DNA of 64,000 nucleotides from the NCBI RefSeq assembly GCF_017377735.1, contig NZ_JAFVMH010000002.1, forward strand, positions 768,937 to 832,936, written 5' to 3'. The DNA is from Acetobacter garciniae (GTDB lineage: Bacteria; Pseudomonadota; Alphaproteobacteria; Acetobacterales; Acetobacteraceae). Position numbers and translations under genes: made by a program. Numbering within the stretch: the stretch's first letter is position 1; each line of letters opens with the position of its first letter. Below, piece after piece: positions 53,326 to 62,584 of the stretch. Below the pieces are notes generated by a model. It worked only from the letters and a program-made list of their open reading frames with translations, was not told the origin of the DNA and made no database searches.

Positions 53326-54582
53326 ATGACCGCAGATCAGGATAAATCCATAAAAAGCCTTGTTGAACAGCGCATTCCGGGCAAGTCGCTGGATGCCGCG
53401 TTCTATACCAGCGACGATATTTTCAAGCTGGATATGCGCGAAATTTTCGGCAGGCACTGGATTTTCGTCGCCGTCGAACCTGAAGTCGCCGAACCGGGTG
53501 ACGCGCTTGTGGTCAATGTCGGGCTGTCCTCGGTCATTCTCGTGCGTGACGACAATGGCGATATCCGGGCGTTCCACAATGTCTGCCGCCATCGGGGCGC
53601 GCGCATGATCCCCGAAGGGGCGACGATGATCGGCAACATCGTCTGTCCGTACCATTCCTGGACCTACGGGCTGGATGGCAAGCTCAAGTTCTATGAACAT
53701 ATGGGGGCGGAATTCAAGCCCGGCTGCAACAGTCTCAAGCCCGTGGCGCTCCGCTCCATCGGCGGCCTGCTGTTCATCTGCCTGTCGGACAACCCGCCGA
53801 CCGATATCGACGACATGGCCCGCGTCATGGAGCCCTATCTGGCCCCCCACAACCTGCGTGAAGCCCGGATCGCCCACCAGGCCGACCTGATCGAGGAAGG
53901 GAACTGGAAGCTCACCATGGAGAACAACCGCGAGTGCTATCACTGCGGGCCCAACCATCCCGAGCTGACCATTCCCCTGTTCGCCTACGGGTTCGGCTTT
54001 TCGCCCACGGAACTGGACGAACAGGGCCGTGCCGAAGCCCAGCGCTATACCGACCTGGTCGATGCGTCCTGTTCGCGGTGGGAAGGGGCGGGCGTTCCCT
54101 CGCGTGAGGTGGACGAGCTGACCGGCCGCCCCACCGGCTTTCGTACCCAGCGCCTGCCGATCGACCAGAGTGGCGAAAGCTACACCATGGACACGCGCGC
54201 GGCGTGCCGCATTCCCGTGGGCGCGGTGCAGGACAAGGCCCTGGGTGCGCTGTCCTTCTGGACGCAGCCCAATTCGTGGCACCATTTCATGGGCGATCAC
54301 ATCATCACCTTCACGGCCCTGCCGCTCAGCGCCAATCGCACGCTGGTGCGTACCACATGGCTGGTCCACAAGGACGCGGTGGAAGGGGTCGATTACGATC
54401 TCGAACGGCTGACGGAAGTCTGGAAGGCCACCAACCAGCAGGATGCCGACCTGGTCGCCATCGCCCAGCAGGGTGCGGAAGATCCGGCCTACGAACCCGG
54501 CTTCTATTCGCCCTACACCGAAGGACTGGTTGAGAAATTTGCCGCCTGGTACATCGAGCGGCTGAAGGACTCCCTTGCATGA
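53326..54582 (+). CDS. gbcA: glycine betaine monooxygenase, Rieske subunit
   Basis: 418 residues from the ATG at 53326 (GAAGG upstream); a longer frame overlaps sdaA. The Rieske 2Fe-2S site is C87-x-H89 and C107-x2-H110 (C-R-H-R-G-A-R and C-P-Y-H-S-W). The catalytic iron domain contains N-N-R-E-C-Y-H-C-G-P-N-H-P-E-L, with the His/His pair. Length and pattern match GbcA, which removes one methyl group of glycine betaine as formaldehyde to give dimethylglycine. Neighbours (reductase, regulator, dgc and sox genes) support betaine over other Rieske substrates. Overlaps gbcB by four bases. Confidence 0.88.
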   Translation: MTADQDKSIKSLVEQRIPGKSLDAAFYTSDDIFKLDMREIFGRHWIFVAVEPEVAEPGDALVVNVGLSSVILVRDDNGDIRAFHNVCRHRGARMIPEGATMIGNIVCPYHSWTYGLDGKLKFYEHMGAEFKPGCNSLKPVALRSIGGLLFICLSDNPPTDIDDMARVMEPYLAPHNLREARIAHQADLIEEGNWKLTMENNRECYHCGPNHPELTIPLFAYGFGFSPTELDEQGRAEAQRYTDLVDASCSRWEGAGVPSREVDELTGRPTGFRTQRLPIDQSGESYTMDTRAACRIPVGAVQDKALGALSFWTQPNSWHHFMGDHIITFTALPLSANRTLVRTTWLVHKDAVEGVDYDLERLTEVWKATNQQDADLVAIAQQGAEDPAYEPGFYSPYTEGLVEKFAAWYIERLKDSLA

Positions 54583-55664
54583 CGGACAAGTTCCCCGCCC
54601 CCCTGGATGCGCCGGTATGGAACCCCGAAACTGACGAGGTCCTGCACTGCCGCGCGGTTATCCAGGAAACGCACGATGTCAGGACCTTCGTGTTCACGGC
54701 CCCCGAACCCAGGCGCTTCCTGTTCCGGCCGGGCCAGTTCCTGACATTCGTGCTGCCTGTGGGGGGTGAGGACATCAACCGCTGCTACACGGTCTCGTCC
54801 TCCCCGTCGCGGCCGTATAGTGTGGCCATTACGGTCAAGCGCGTGCCCGGCGGGGTCATTTCCAACTGGCTGCACGACACCATGCGTGAAGGCATGGATG
54901 TGCGCGCCCTTGGCCCCATGGGCGATTTTTCGTGCGACCTTTCGCCCGCCCGCAAGTTCCTGTTTTTGTCGGCGGGCAGCGGCATTACGCCCATGATGTC
55001 CATGTCCCGCTTCCTGCTCGATACGCAAAGCGGGCGAGATATCGCCTTCGTGCATAGTGCGCGCAGCCCGGCGGACCTGATCTTCCGCACCGAACTGGCG
55101 GCCATGGAGCAGGCTTCCGGCCTGTTCCGCACGACCTATGTCTGCGAAGGCGACGCGCCGTTTGAAAAATGGCCCGGTCATAAAGGGCGTTTGAATATTG
55201 CCGTACTCGGGCAGGCGACCCCCGACTTCATGGAGCGCGAGGTGTATGTCTGCGGCCCCGCACCCTATATGCAGGCCGTAAAGGCCATGCTGGCCGATGC
55301 CGGGTTCGACATGCGCCGCTACCATGAGGAAAGCTTCGATTTCGGCACGCTGCTCGAACAGGAGCCCGAGGTGGCGGAGGTCACGCAGGAGCTTGAGGAC
55401 GCGGCGTATACCATTAGCTTCACCAAGAGCCGGCGTGAAATCGCCTGTCCTTCGGGCACACCCGTGCTGGCCGCGGCAAGGGCTGCGGGCATGCGCCTGC
55501 CCGCGTCCTGTGCCAAGGGCATGTGCGGCACCTGCAAGTGCAAGCTGGTCTCGGGCGAGGTGGACATGCAGCACCAGGGCGGGATCCGCCAGCGCGAGAT
55601 CGACCAGGGTTTCATTCTGCTGTGCTGTTCGCGGCCGTTGAGCGACCTTGTGGTAGAGCGCTAG
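54579..55664 (+). CDS. gbcB: glycine betaine monooxygenase reductase subunit
   Basis: 361 residues. Flavin domain with R-P-G-Q-F-L-T-F and R-C-Y-T-V-S-S-S-P (about 50-75). NAD domain with S-A-G-S-G-I-T-P-M-M (about 130-140) and V-C-G-P-A-P-Y-M. Plant-type 2Fe-2S ferredoxin domain at the C-terminus with C311-x4-C316-x2-C319 and C349. It passes electrons from NADH to the Rieske subunit encoded just upstream. The regulator gene begins three bases after the stop. Confidence 0.88.
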   Translation: MTDKFPAPLDAPVWNPETDEVLHCRAVIQETHDVRTFVFTAPEPRRFLFRPGQFLTFVLPVGGEDINRCYTVSSSPSRPYSVAITVKRVPGGVISNWLHDTMREGMDVRALGPMGDFSCDLSPARKFLFLSAGSGITPMMSMSRFLLDTQSGRDIAFVHSARSPADLIFRTELAAMEQASGLFRTTYVCEGDAPFEKWPGHKGRLNIAVLGQATPDFMEREVYVCGPAPYMQAVKAMLADAGFDMRRYHEESFDFGTLLEQEPEVAEVTQELEDAAYTISFTKSRREIACPSGTPVLAAARAAGMRLPASCAKGMCGTCKCKLVSGEVDMQHQGGIRQREIDQGFILLCCSRPLSDLVVER

Positions 55665-55667
55665 GCC

Positions 55668-56642
55668 ATGGGGCGCGACCTGCATCTGGCCAGTCTCAAG
55701 CGTTTTGGCTTCCTCACGCTTGAGAACTATTCCATGATCGCCGTCAGCAATGCGGTGGAAGGCCTGCGCATGGCCAACCAGCTTGGTCAGGCGCATGCCT
55801 ATACATGGGATATCCTGACGCTGGATGGGGAACCCGCGCGCGCCAGCAACGGCCTTTGCCTGCATCCTACGCTCAAGGCCGCGGCCCAGCGCTACGATAT
55901 CATTTTCGTCTGCGGCGGGCTGAACGTGCGCGCCTCCACCTCCGAGGCGCTGCGCAGCTTCCTGCGTGCGCAGGCGCGCGACAATGTCTCGCTCGGTGCG
56001 CTGTGCACGGGCACGTTCGCCCTGGCCGATGCGGGGCTGCTGCGCGGGTATCGCTGCGCCATCCATTGGGAAAACCTTTCCAGCATTCAGGAAGAATTCC
56101 CAGAAATCGATGTTTCGGGCGACATGTTCGTGATCGATCGCAACCGGCTGACCTGCACGGGCGGGTCCGTGCCGCTGGACCTGGTGCTCAAGATTGTCGA
56201 GGCGCGTTTCGGCATGGCGCTGGCCCGCGCGGTGGCCGCCCAGTTCATTCTCGAACGCAACCGCCTGGGTGAGGAAAGCCAGCCCGCGACAAACCTTGCG
56301 GGCATGCCGCTGGCCCTGCGCAAGGCCGTGCGCATGATCGAAACCCAGATGGACCGCCCGCTCAAGGTTTCCACCCTGGCCCGCGAACTGGGTTTTTCCA
56401 CCCGCCATCTCGAACGGATCTTTCGCAGCCACACCAACACGACCCCCGCGGGCTACCTGGCCGCCGCCCGGCTGGAAAAGGCACGGCGGCTGCTCCAGCA
56501 GACCTGCCTGCCGGTGACCGATGTCGCCATGGCCTGCGGCTTTACCTCCTCGGCGCATTTCAGCACGGCCTATCGCGGGCGGTACGGCTACCCCCCGCGT
56601 GAAGAGCGGCGGCAGATGGGCCAGGCGACTATCCAGTCCTGA
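55668..56642 (+). CDS. gbdR: GlxA/GbdR-type AraC-family regulator
   Basis: 324 residues. The N-terminal DJ-1/PfpI-like domain (about 10-180) keeps the cysteine elbow G-A-L-C-T-G-T-F-A-L-A. The C-terminal AraC DNA-binding domain (about 225-315) has two helix-turn-helix units (V-S-T-L-A-R-E-L-G-F-S-T-R-H-L-E-R-I-F and V-A-M-A-C-G-F-T-S-S-A-H-F-S). In Pseudomonas, GbdR of this architecture senses betaine and dimethylglycine and activates gbc, dgc and sox genes. Position inside the cluster, three bases after gbcB and 14 before dgcA, supports the same job. Ligand not proven. Confidence 0.82.
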   Translation: MGRDLHLASLKRFGFLTLENYSMIAVSNAVEGLRMANQLGQAHAYTWDILTLDGEPARASNGLCLHPTLKAAAQRYDIIFVCGGLNVRASTSEALRSFLRAQARDNVSLGALCTGTFALADAGLLRGYRCAIHWENLSSIQEEFPEIDVSGDMFVIDRNRLTCTGGSVPLDLVLKIVEARFGMALARAVAAQFILERNRLGEESQPATNLAGMPLALRKAVRMIETQMDRPLKVSTLARELGFSTRHLERIFRSHTNTTPAGYLAAARLEKARRLLQQTCLPVTDVAMACGFTSSAHFSTAYRGRYGYPPREERRQMGQATIQS

Positions 56643-56656
56643 AGGAAACAGGGAAC

Positions 56657-58705
56657 ATGACCAGCAGTGCGGACGTTCTTCTGCGTCCTTTGCGTATCAA
56701 GAACCTGGTGATCCGCAACCGGATCATGAGCACCAGCCACGCGCCGGGCTATGCGGAAGGCGGCATGCCCAAGGACCGCTACCAGCTTTATCATGCCGAA
56801 AAGGCCAAGGGCGGGATCGGGCTGACCATGTTCGGGGGCTCGTCCTCGGTGGATTGCGACAGCCCGGCCACGCCGTGGAGCCAGATCGCCGTCTCCGACG
56901 ATGCCATCATCCCCTATTTCCGGCAGTTCTCGGACCGGGTGCATGCCCATGGCGCCAAGCTGATGATCCAGTTGACCCATATGGGCCGCCGCACCCGCTG
57001 GGATACGGATGCCTGGCTGCCGGTCGTGGCCCCTTCGGTCATGCGCGAACCCGCTTCGCGCTCGGTCCCCAAGGAACTGGAGATCGAGGATATCCGCCGC
57101 ATTGTCCGCTCCTTCGCGGATGCCGCCCGCCGCTGCAAGGAAGGCGGGCTGGACGGGCTGGAACTGTCGGGCGCACATGGGCACCTGCTCGACCAGTTCT
57201 GGAGCCCGTCGGTCAACCACCGGACCGACGCCTATGGCGGATCGCTCGAGAACCGCATGCGTTTCGGGATCGAGGCATTCACCGCCGTGCGCGAAGCGGT
57301 GGGGGATGATTATGTGGTCGGTATCCGCATGTCGGGGGATGAACTGCTCAAGAACGGCGTCACGCATGAGGATGCCGTGGCGATCGCCACCGAATATGCG
57401 CGGCGCGGGCTGATCGATTTCGTCAACGTGCTGGGCGGCCAGGCGCGGGATGATATGTCCCACGCCATCAGCCTGCCCAACATGTCCTTTCCCGTCGCCC
57501 CGTTCCTGCACCTGGCCAGCGGCATCCGGCGTGAGGTGGATATTCCCGTCTTCCACGCCCAGCGGATCATGGACCTGGCGACAGCAGCGCGCGCCGTGGC
57601 CGAAGGGCATGTGGACATGGTCGCCATGACCCGCGCCCATATTGCCGACCCGCATATTGCCAACAAGCTGGCCGCGGGGCGTGAGGACGATATCCGCCAG
57701 TGCGTAGGGGCGGGCTACTGCATCGACCGCATTTATGTCGGTGGCGATGCACTTTGCCTGCAAAATGCCGCCACCGGGCGCGAGCAGACCATGCCGCATG
57801 ACGTGCCCCCCGCCCAGACGAAGCGGCGGGTCGTGGTGGTGGGGGCGGGCGTTGCCGGGCTGGAGGCCGCGCGTGTCTGCGCCCTGCGCGGGCATGAGGT
57901 CATACTGCTTGAAAAGGCGGACCGCACGGGCGGGCAGGTCAACATCGCCGCCAAGGCCGGCTGGCGTGAAGCCCTGTCGGGCATCGTGCGCTGGCTGGAT
58001 GGGCAGGTGCGCAAGCTCGGCGTGGATCTACGCCTGAACACCCAGGCCGATGCCGCCATGGTCACGGCGCTGGCCCCCGATATCGTGGTGGTGGCCACGG
58101 GCGGCAAGGCCAATCCGGGCGACTGGCCGGGCCATGACCTGACCTGTACCGCGCGTGACGTGCTGGAAGGCAATGCCTCGCCCGAAGGCAGCGTGCTGCT
58201 TTATGATGAAATGGGCCAGCACAATGCCGCCTCGGTCGCTGAACTTCTGGCAACACGGGGCTGCCAGGTCGAAATGGTAACCGCCGATCGCCTGATCGCC
58301 CAGGATGTCGGCACCACCAACCAGCCCGTGCATCTGCGCGAGCTTTATCGCCTTGGTGTCATTCTCACCCCCAATCTGGAACTTTGCGAACTCTACCGCG
58401 AGGAAAACCGCGTGGTGGCCGTCCTGCGCAACACCATGACCGGAGAGGAGGAAGAACGCCTGATCGACAACGTGGTGGTGGAATGCGGCAACCTTCCGCT
58501 CGAAGCCGTGTATTTCGATCTCAAGCCCGCCTCCGTCAACCATGGGGTGACGGACCTGCCATCGCTTCTCGCAGGCAGGCCGCAACCCGGCCTGGCGGAA
58601 AAACCGGCGGGTGCTTATGCGCTGTTCCGCATCGGGGATGCGGTGGCCGGGCGGAACATCCATGCCGCCATTTATGACGCCTTGCGGCTGTGCAAGGATT
58701 TTTAA
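56657..58705 (+). CDS. dgcA: dimethylglycine demethylase subunit DgcA-like (OYE-type flavoprotein)
   Basis: 682 residues. Old-yellow-enzyme barrel (about 1-370; N-R-I-M-S-T-S-H-A near 23, Q-L-T-H-M-G-R-R, Y-G-G-S-L-E-N-R). Iron-sulfur cysteines are C349, C355 and C367 (C-V-G-A-G-Y-C); the second of the usual four is alanine here. An FAD/NAD-binding fold follows (about 395-680; V-V-V-G-A-G-V-A-G-L-E-A-A). DgcA with DgcB removes a methyl group from dimethylglycine, giving sarcosine and formaldehyde, and passes electrons to ETF. Gene order dgcA-dgcB-etfA-etfB matches that pathway. Confidence 0.88.
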   Translation: MTSSADVLLRPLRIKNLVIRNRIMSTSHAPGYAEGGMPKDRYQLYHAEKAKGGIGLTMFGGSSSVDCDSPATPWSQIAVSDDAIIPYFRQFSDRVHAHGAKLMIQLTHMGRRTRWDTDAWLPVVAPSVMREPASRSVPKELEIEDIRRIVRSFADAARRCKEGGLDGLELSGAHGHLLDQFWSPSVNHRTDAYGGSLENRMRFGIEAFTAVREAVGDDYVVGIRMSGDELLKNGVTHEDAVAIATEYARRGLIDFVNVLGGQARDDMSHAISLPNMSFPVAPFLHLASGIRREVDIPVFHAQRIMDLATAARAVAEGHVDMVAMTRAHIADPHIANKLAAGREDDIRQCVGAGYCIDRIYVGGDALCLQNAATGREQTMPHDVPPAQTKRRVVVVGAGVAGLEAARVCALRGHEVILLEKADRTGGQVNIAAKAGWREALSGIVRWLDGQVRKLGVDLRLNTQADAAMVTALAPDIVVVATGGKANPGDWPGHDLTCTARDVLEGNASPEGSVLLYDEMGQHNAASVAELLATRGCQVEMVTADRLIAQDVGTTNQPVHLRELYRLGVILTPNLELCELYREENRVVAVLRNTMTGEEEERLIDNVVVECGNLPLEAVYFDLKPASVNHGVTDLPSLLAGRPQPGLAEKPAGAYALFRIGDAVAGRNIHAAIYDALRLCKDF

Positions 58706-58708
58706 GGC

Positions 58709-60592
58709 ATGATCGGTATTGCCGCGGGGCTGGTATGGCTGCTGTGCTGCGCTGCGGTGCTGGCGGCAAGCCGCTATGTCACGCGCTGGCGGCAGGGGCG
58801 TGCAACCCGCATTGACTGGCGCGCCGGGCTTGCGGCCCTGCCACGGCGTTACCTGCATGACGTGCATGACGTGGTGGAACGGCGGCCCGGCACCGGGCGC
58901 ATGCATGCGCTGACGGCGGGCGGGTTGCTGGCAAGCCTCGGGCTGGTCCTGCTCACCTCCCTGCCATTCATGCGCGCAAGCCGCATCGTCTGGGCCGGTA
59001 TCGCATTCTTCGCGGTTCTGGGGCTGGTCGGGTCCGTTCTGGTGTGGCTGCGGCGCTGGCCGCGCAAGCCGGGCTGGCTTTCAGGCGGGGCGTTCTACGC
59101 CCTTGCCCCGGCACTGGCGTGCTGCACAGGCGGGCTGAGCCTGCTGGCTACGTGGTCGGCCGTTTACGGACCGGAGCAGGTCGGGGAGGTTATCTGGGTG
59201 GGGCGCGCCCTTATGGCCCTGGGCGGGGCCGGGCTTGTCTGGCTGCTGGCAGCAGGCCCCATGAAACACGCTTTCGCGGGGTCCACCTGGCTTGTCGCAC
59301 ATACGCGACCCGGCCGGTTCGGCGGCGGGCGTGATACCGCGCTGCGCCCGCTCGACCTGAACGCCCCCGTGCTGGGCAGCATCAGCCCTGCGGATTTTTC
59401 GTGGAATGTCCTGGCCAGTTTCGATGCCTGCATCCAGTGCGGCCGGTGCGAGCAGGCTTGCCCCGCTTTTGCCGCAGGCCAGCGCCTGAACCCCAAGGCA
59501 TTGGTGCAGGGGCTGGTCCATGCCATGGGCGAGGCATCCCCCTATACGGGATCGCCCGCGCCACTGGCCCCTGCCGTCAGCGGTGCGTGCGGGATGCATC
59601 ACCCCATTGTCGGGGTCGATGCATCCATCCATCCCGACACGCTGTGGGCCTGCACCACCTGCCGCGCCTGCGTGCAGGAATGCCCGATGATGATCGAGCA
59701 TGTCGATGCCATTGTCGATATGCGCCGGGGCCAGACGCTCATGCACGGGGCCGTACGCCCGGGTGCGGCCAAGGCGCTGCGGACCCTGCGCGACAAGGGC
59801 AACCTGGCCGGTCGCCCCCCTGCCGAACGGGCGGACAGCCTGGCCATGCTGGACGTGCCAATTCTGGCGGAAGGGGATGAAACCGATATCCTGCTCTGGC
59901 TGGGGGATGGGGCGTTCGAGCGGCGCTACGGGCAGAGCCTGCAAGCCCTGGTGAAGTTGATGCAGCGCGCGGGCCTGCGCTTTGCCATTCTGGGCGAGGC
60001 GGAAACCGATTGCGGCGATCTGGCCCGCCGTCTGGGGGATGAGGCGACATTCCAGGTGCTGGCGCAGGATGTGCTGGCAACGCTGGCCCGCCGCCGCTTC
60101 AGCCGTATCGTCACGGCCGATCCGCATGCCTTTCATGCTTTGGCCAATGAATATCCCGCACTGGGCGGGCGTTGGCGCGTGCAGCACCATACGACCCTGC
60201 TGGACGAACTGGTGCAGGCTGGGCAGTTGCGGCTCACCCCGCGTGCGACGGGCCCGGTGGCCTGGCACGACCCTTGCTACCTGGCTCGCTATAATGGCCA
60301 GGTGGAAGCCCCCCGTCGCCTGCTCAAGGCCGCGTGCCAGAATGTGGTGGAAATGGAACGTCACGGCCTGCGCGCCATGTGCTGCGGCGGCGGCGGCGGT
60401 AACCCGGTCAGCGATGTGGATGCGCAGGAGCGTATTCCCGACCTGCGCATGGCCCAGGCGCGCGATGTGGGTGCGGCACTTGTGGCGGTTGGCTGCCCCG
60501 GCTGTACGGCCATGCTCGAAGGTGTCGTGGGCGAACGGCCCGAAGTGCGTGATATCGCCGAACTGGTGCTCGATGCGGTGGTGGCGGCATGA
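58709..60592 (+). CDS. dgcB: dimethylglycine demethylase subunit DgcB-like (membrane Fe-S protein)
   Basis: 627 residues. About four to five N-terminal membrane helices (1-190) are followed by two 4Fe-4S clusters in C-I-Q-C-G-R-C-E-Q-A-C-P and C-T-T-C-R-A-C-V-Q-E-C-P. Two cysteine-rich CCG domains follow: one near D-P-C-Y-L-A-R with C-C-G-G-G-G-G, and the C-terminal part with G-C-P-G-C. The layout fits DgcB and related electron-transfer subunits that hand electrons toward ETF or quinone. It begins three bases after dgcA and overlaps etfA by four. Confidence 0.87.
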   Translation: MIGIAAGLVWLLCCAAVLAASRYVTRWRQGRATRIDWRAGLAALPRRYLHDVHDVVERRPGTGRMHALTAGGLLASLGLVLLTSLPFMRASRIVWAGIAFFAVLGLVGSVLVWLRRWPRKPGWLSGGAFYALAPALACCTGGLSLLATWSAVYGPEQVGEVIWVGRALMALGGAGLVWLLAAGPMKHAFAGSTWLVAHTRPGRFGGGRDTALRPLDLNAPVLGSISPADFSWNVLASFDACIQCGRCEQACPAFAAGQRLNPKALVQGLVHAMGEASPYTGSPAPLAPAVSGACGMHHPIVGVDASIHPDTLWACTTCRACVQECPMMIEHVDAIVDMRRGQTLMHGAVRPGAAKALRTLRDKGNLAGRPPAERADSLAMLDVPILAEGDETDILLWLGDGAFERRYGQSLQALVKLMQRAGLRFAILGEAETDCGDLARRLGDEATFQVLAQDVLATLARRRFSRIVTADPHAFHALANEYPALGGRWRVQHHTTLLDELVQAGQLRLTPRATGPVAWHDPCYLARYNGQVEAPRRLLKAACQNVVEMERHGLRAMCCGGGGGNPVSDVDAQERIPDLRMAQARDVGAALVAVGCPGCTAMLEGVVGERPEVRDIAELVLDAVVAA

Positions 60593-61797
60593 CACAGCGC
60601 ACGCGCAGGAACCCGTTTGAAGACCGCGCCCGCCGACGTATCGCAGGGTCTGGCCGTCCGCGCTTCACGCTTCGGCCCATGGCGGCGGTGGCCGAGGTGC
60701 AGCGGCGCCGCAATCCGCGTGCCGAACTGGCGCGGATCACGGTTGAAGGCCCAGCTGGGCGGCCCCGCCTTGTGCGCGGCGGGCAGGGGGGCTCGACTGC
60801 TCTACGGTCCCCGGCACAACGCGTGGCCCAGCGGATCAGAGTCGAAACACCGGCCATGCTGGTGCTGGCCGTCCCCGATCTGGCGGAAGGACGGCTGTCG
60901 CGGTTCGACCGGCAGATACTTGGTGCCGCACGGCTGATCGCCGATACCGCGCAAGGCGGTGTTTGCGTGCTGTGCCCGCCGGGCCTGGACGAGCAGGCCC
61001 AGACCATGCTGGGCGACGCCGGGGCCGACCGGCTTTGCATCCTGCCCACCGACCCGGCCGACCCCGAACGCTTTGCCAGCGATATCGTGGCCTGGGTGAA
61101 GCAGAGTGGTGCGGCCCATCTGCTCCTGCCCGAAAGCCCCGATGGCGCCGATCTGGCCCGCCGCGTGGTGGCCGAGGGCGCTTTCGATTTCCTGGGGGGT
61201 ATCCAGGCGTTTTCAACCCGCAATGTCATTGCCCCCTGCCGGGCCAGCCGCCGCGAACGGGTGCTGACGACCCTGCCCATCGTCATGACGCTGGAAGAAG
61301 ACAGGGCAGCCCCTTACGCAGGCGTGGCCCACGATATCTGCCAGGTCGACCATGTGGCCGATACCGGGGCCGTCGGGCGTGTCAGGCTTGGGGCCGCCAT
61401 GGCTGCGGACCCGGCCAGCCTGCCACTGGCCGAAGCGCCCTTTGTGGCTGCGGCGGGGAATGGTGTTACCGATTTCACGGCCTTTGCCGCCATGGTGCGG
61501 GCCCTGGGTGCCACGCCGGGGGCCAGCCGCGTGGTGTGCGATGCAGGGCTGATGCCGCGCGCCACACAGGTTGGCGCGTCCGGCACGGTGCTGGATGCGG
61601 TTTGCTACCTGGCCATGGGCATTTCGGGCGCCCCCCAGCATTTGCAGGGGATCGGGCGGGTGGAACATATTGTCGCGGTCAATACCGACCTGCACGCAGC
61701 CATGATCGGCCGGGCGGGGCTGGCCATTATTGCCGATGCGCAGGAGGTCATGCCCGCTTTGACAGACCTTCTGAACCAGAAAGGCTCGAACGCATGA
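60589..61797 (+). CDS. etfA: electron transfer flavoprotein alpha subunit (Dgc-associated)
   Basis: 402 residues. The N-terminal ~85 residues form an Arg-rich extension not seen in standard EtfA. Domain I follows, then the FAD-binding C-terminal domain with the EtfA signature A-M-G-I-S-G-A-P-Q-H-L-Q-G-I (near 345) and H-I-V-A-V-N-T-D. It pairs with EtfB to accept electrons from the dimethylglycine demethylase. Start overlaps dgcB by four bases and its stop overlaps etfB. Confidence 0.88.
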   Translation: MTQRTRRNPFEDRARRRIAGSGRPRFTLRPMAAVAEVQRRRNPRAELARITVEGPAGRPRLVRGGQGGSTALRSPAQRVAQRIRVETPAMLVLAVPDLAEGRLSRFDRQILGAARLIADTAQGGVCVLCPPGLDEQAQTMLGDAGADRLCILPTDPADPERFASDIVAWVKQSGAAHLLLPESPDGADLARRVVAEGAFDFLGGIQAFSTRNVIAPCRASRRERVLTTLPIVMTLEEDRAAPYAGVAHDICQVDHVADTGAVGRVRLGAAMAADPASLPLAEAPFVAAAGNGVTDFTAFAAMVRALGATPGASRVVCDAGLMPRATQVGASGTVLDAVCYLAMGISGAPQHLQGIGRVEHIVAVNTDLHAAMIGRAGLAIIADAQEVMPALTDLLNQKGSNA

Positions 61798-62540
61798 AGG
61801 TCGCGGTCGCGCTTTCCGCCGGAGTGGACCCGATTTCCGGCCGGGCTGCACCGGTTCCGTCCGAAATCCATGCCATCGGCCTGGCCCATCAGATCTGCGA
61901 AAGCGTGATCGGCGTGCATGTCAGCGTGCATGCGGGGGCCGATACCACCGTCCTGCGCGATTACGCGGCTTACGGTCTGAACCAGATAATCGTGCTGGAA
62001 GGGGCGGATGTCTGCGCCACCTTGTCGGCCTGGCTGCATGCCCATCCCGATATCGCGGTGCTGCTGACCGGCCAGCAGGCCTGCGGTGGGCAGGATAGCG
62101 GGCTGGTGCCCTTTCTGGTCGCACGCAGGCTTGGCTGGGCCATGGTGTCCGATGTAGCACAGGTGCTCCAAGCCTCGGCCGGGGATCGGACGCTGGATGT
62201 GCTTCAGGCCCGGCCGCGTGGCGTGCGCAGGCCGGCGGCCCTGCCCATGCCCTGCGTGCTGGGGGCCAGTGCCCGCACGGGCCCCGTGCCCGATGCCGTC
62301 TATGCGCAGGCGCGGGCCACCCCGATCGTGCGCGAACTGGCCGCGACCGAGGCCGGGCACGGTCACGAAGCGGGGGGGGAGGAACGCCCATGGCGTGCGC
62401 GCCCCAAACTGTTATCGGGGCAGCCCCAGGGGGCAGCTCCGGCGGGGGGAGGGAGCGGCAAGGTGCTTGTCGGCCCGCCCGCGGCGCAGGCCGCCCGCGA
62501 AATTGTCGATTATCTGCGCGCCATAGGGCTGGACCTGTAG
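61794..62540 (+). CDS. etfB: electron transfer flavoprotein beta subunit (Dgc-associated)
   Basis: 248 residues from the ATG at 61794, inside the last codons of etfA. The segment [11 protein letters not shown] near 22 and the [18 protein letters not shown] region near 83 match EtfB, where the latter shapes the nucleotide site. The C-terminal ~60 residues carry a Gly/Pro-rich insertion. Last subunit of the dgcAB-etfAB set; the duplicated adhC gene starts 44 bases downstream. Confidence 0.85.
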   Translation: MKVAVALSAGVDPISGRAAPVPSEIHAIGLAHQICESVIGVHVSVHAGADTTVLRDYAAYGLNQIIVLEGADVCATLSAWLHAHPDIAVLLTGQQACGGQDSGLVPFLVARRLGWAMVSDVAQVLQASAGDRTLDVLQARPRGVRRPAALPMPCVLGASARTGPVPDAVYAQARATPIVRELAATEAGHGHEAGGEERPWRARPKLLSGQPQGAAPAGGGSGKVLVGPPAAQAAREIVDYLRAIGLDL

Positions 62541-62584
62541 GCCGGCCCGGCGGACGCATTACGTATAGGAAAAGGGACGAGGGA

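Noticed and set aside
54513..56558. 681-residue minus-strand frame opposite gbcB and gbdR
   Set aside because: Same reason: the plus-strand genes have full domain evidence and this frame has none.
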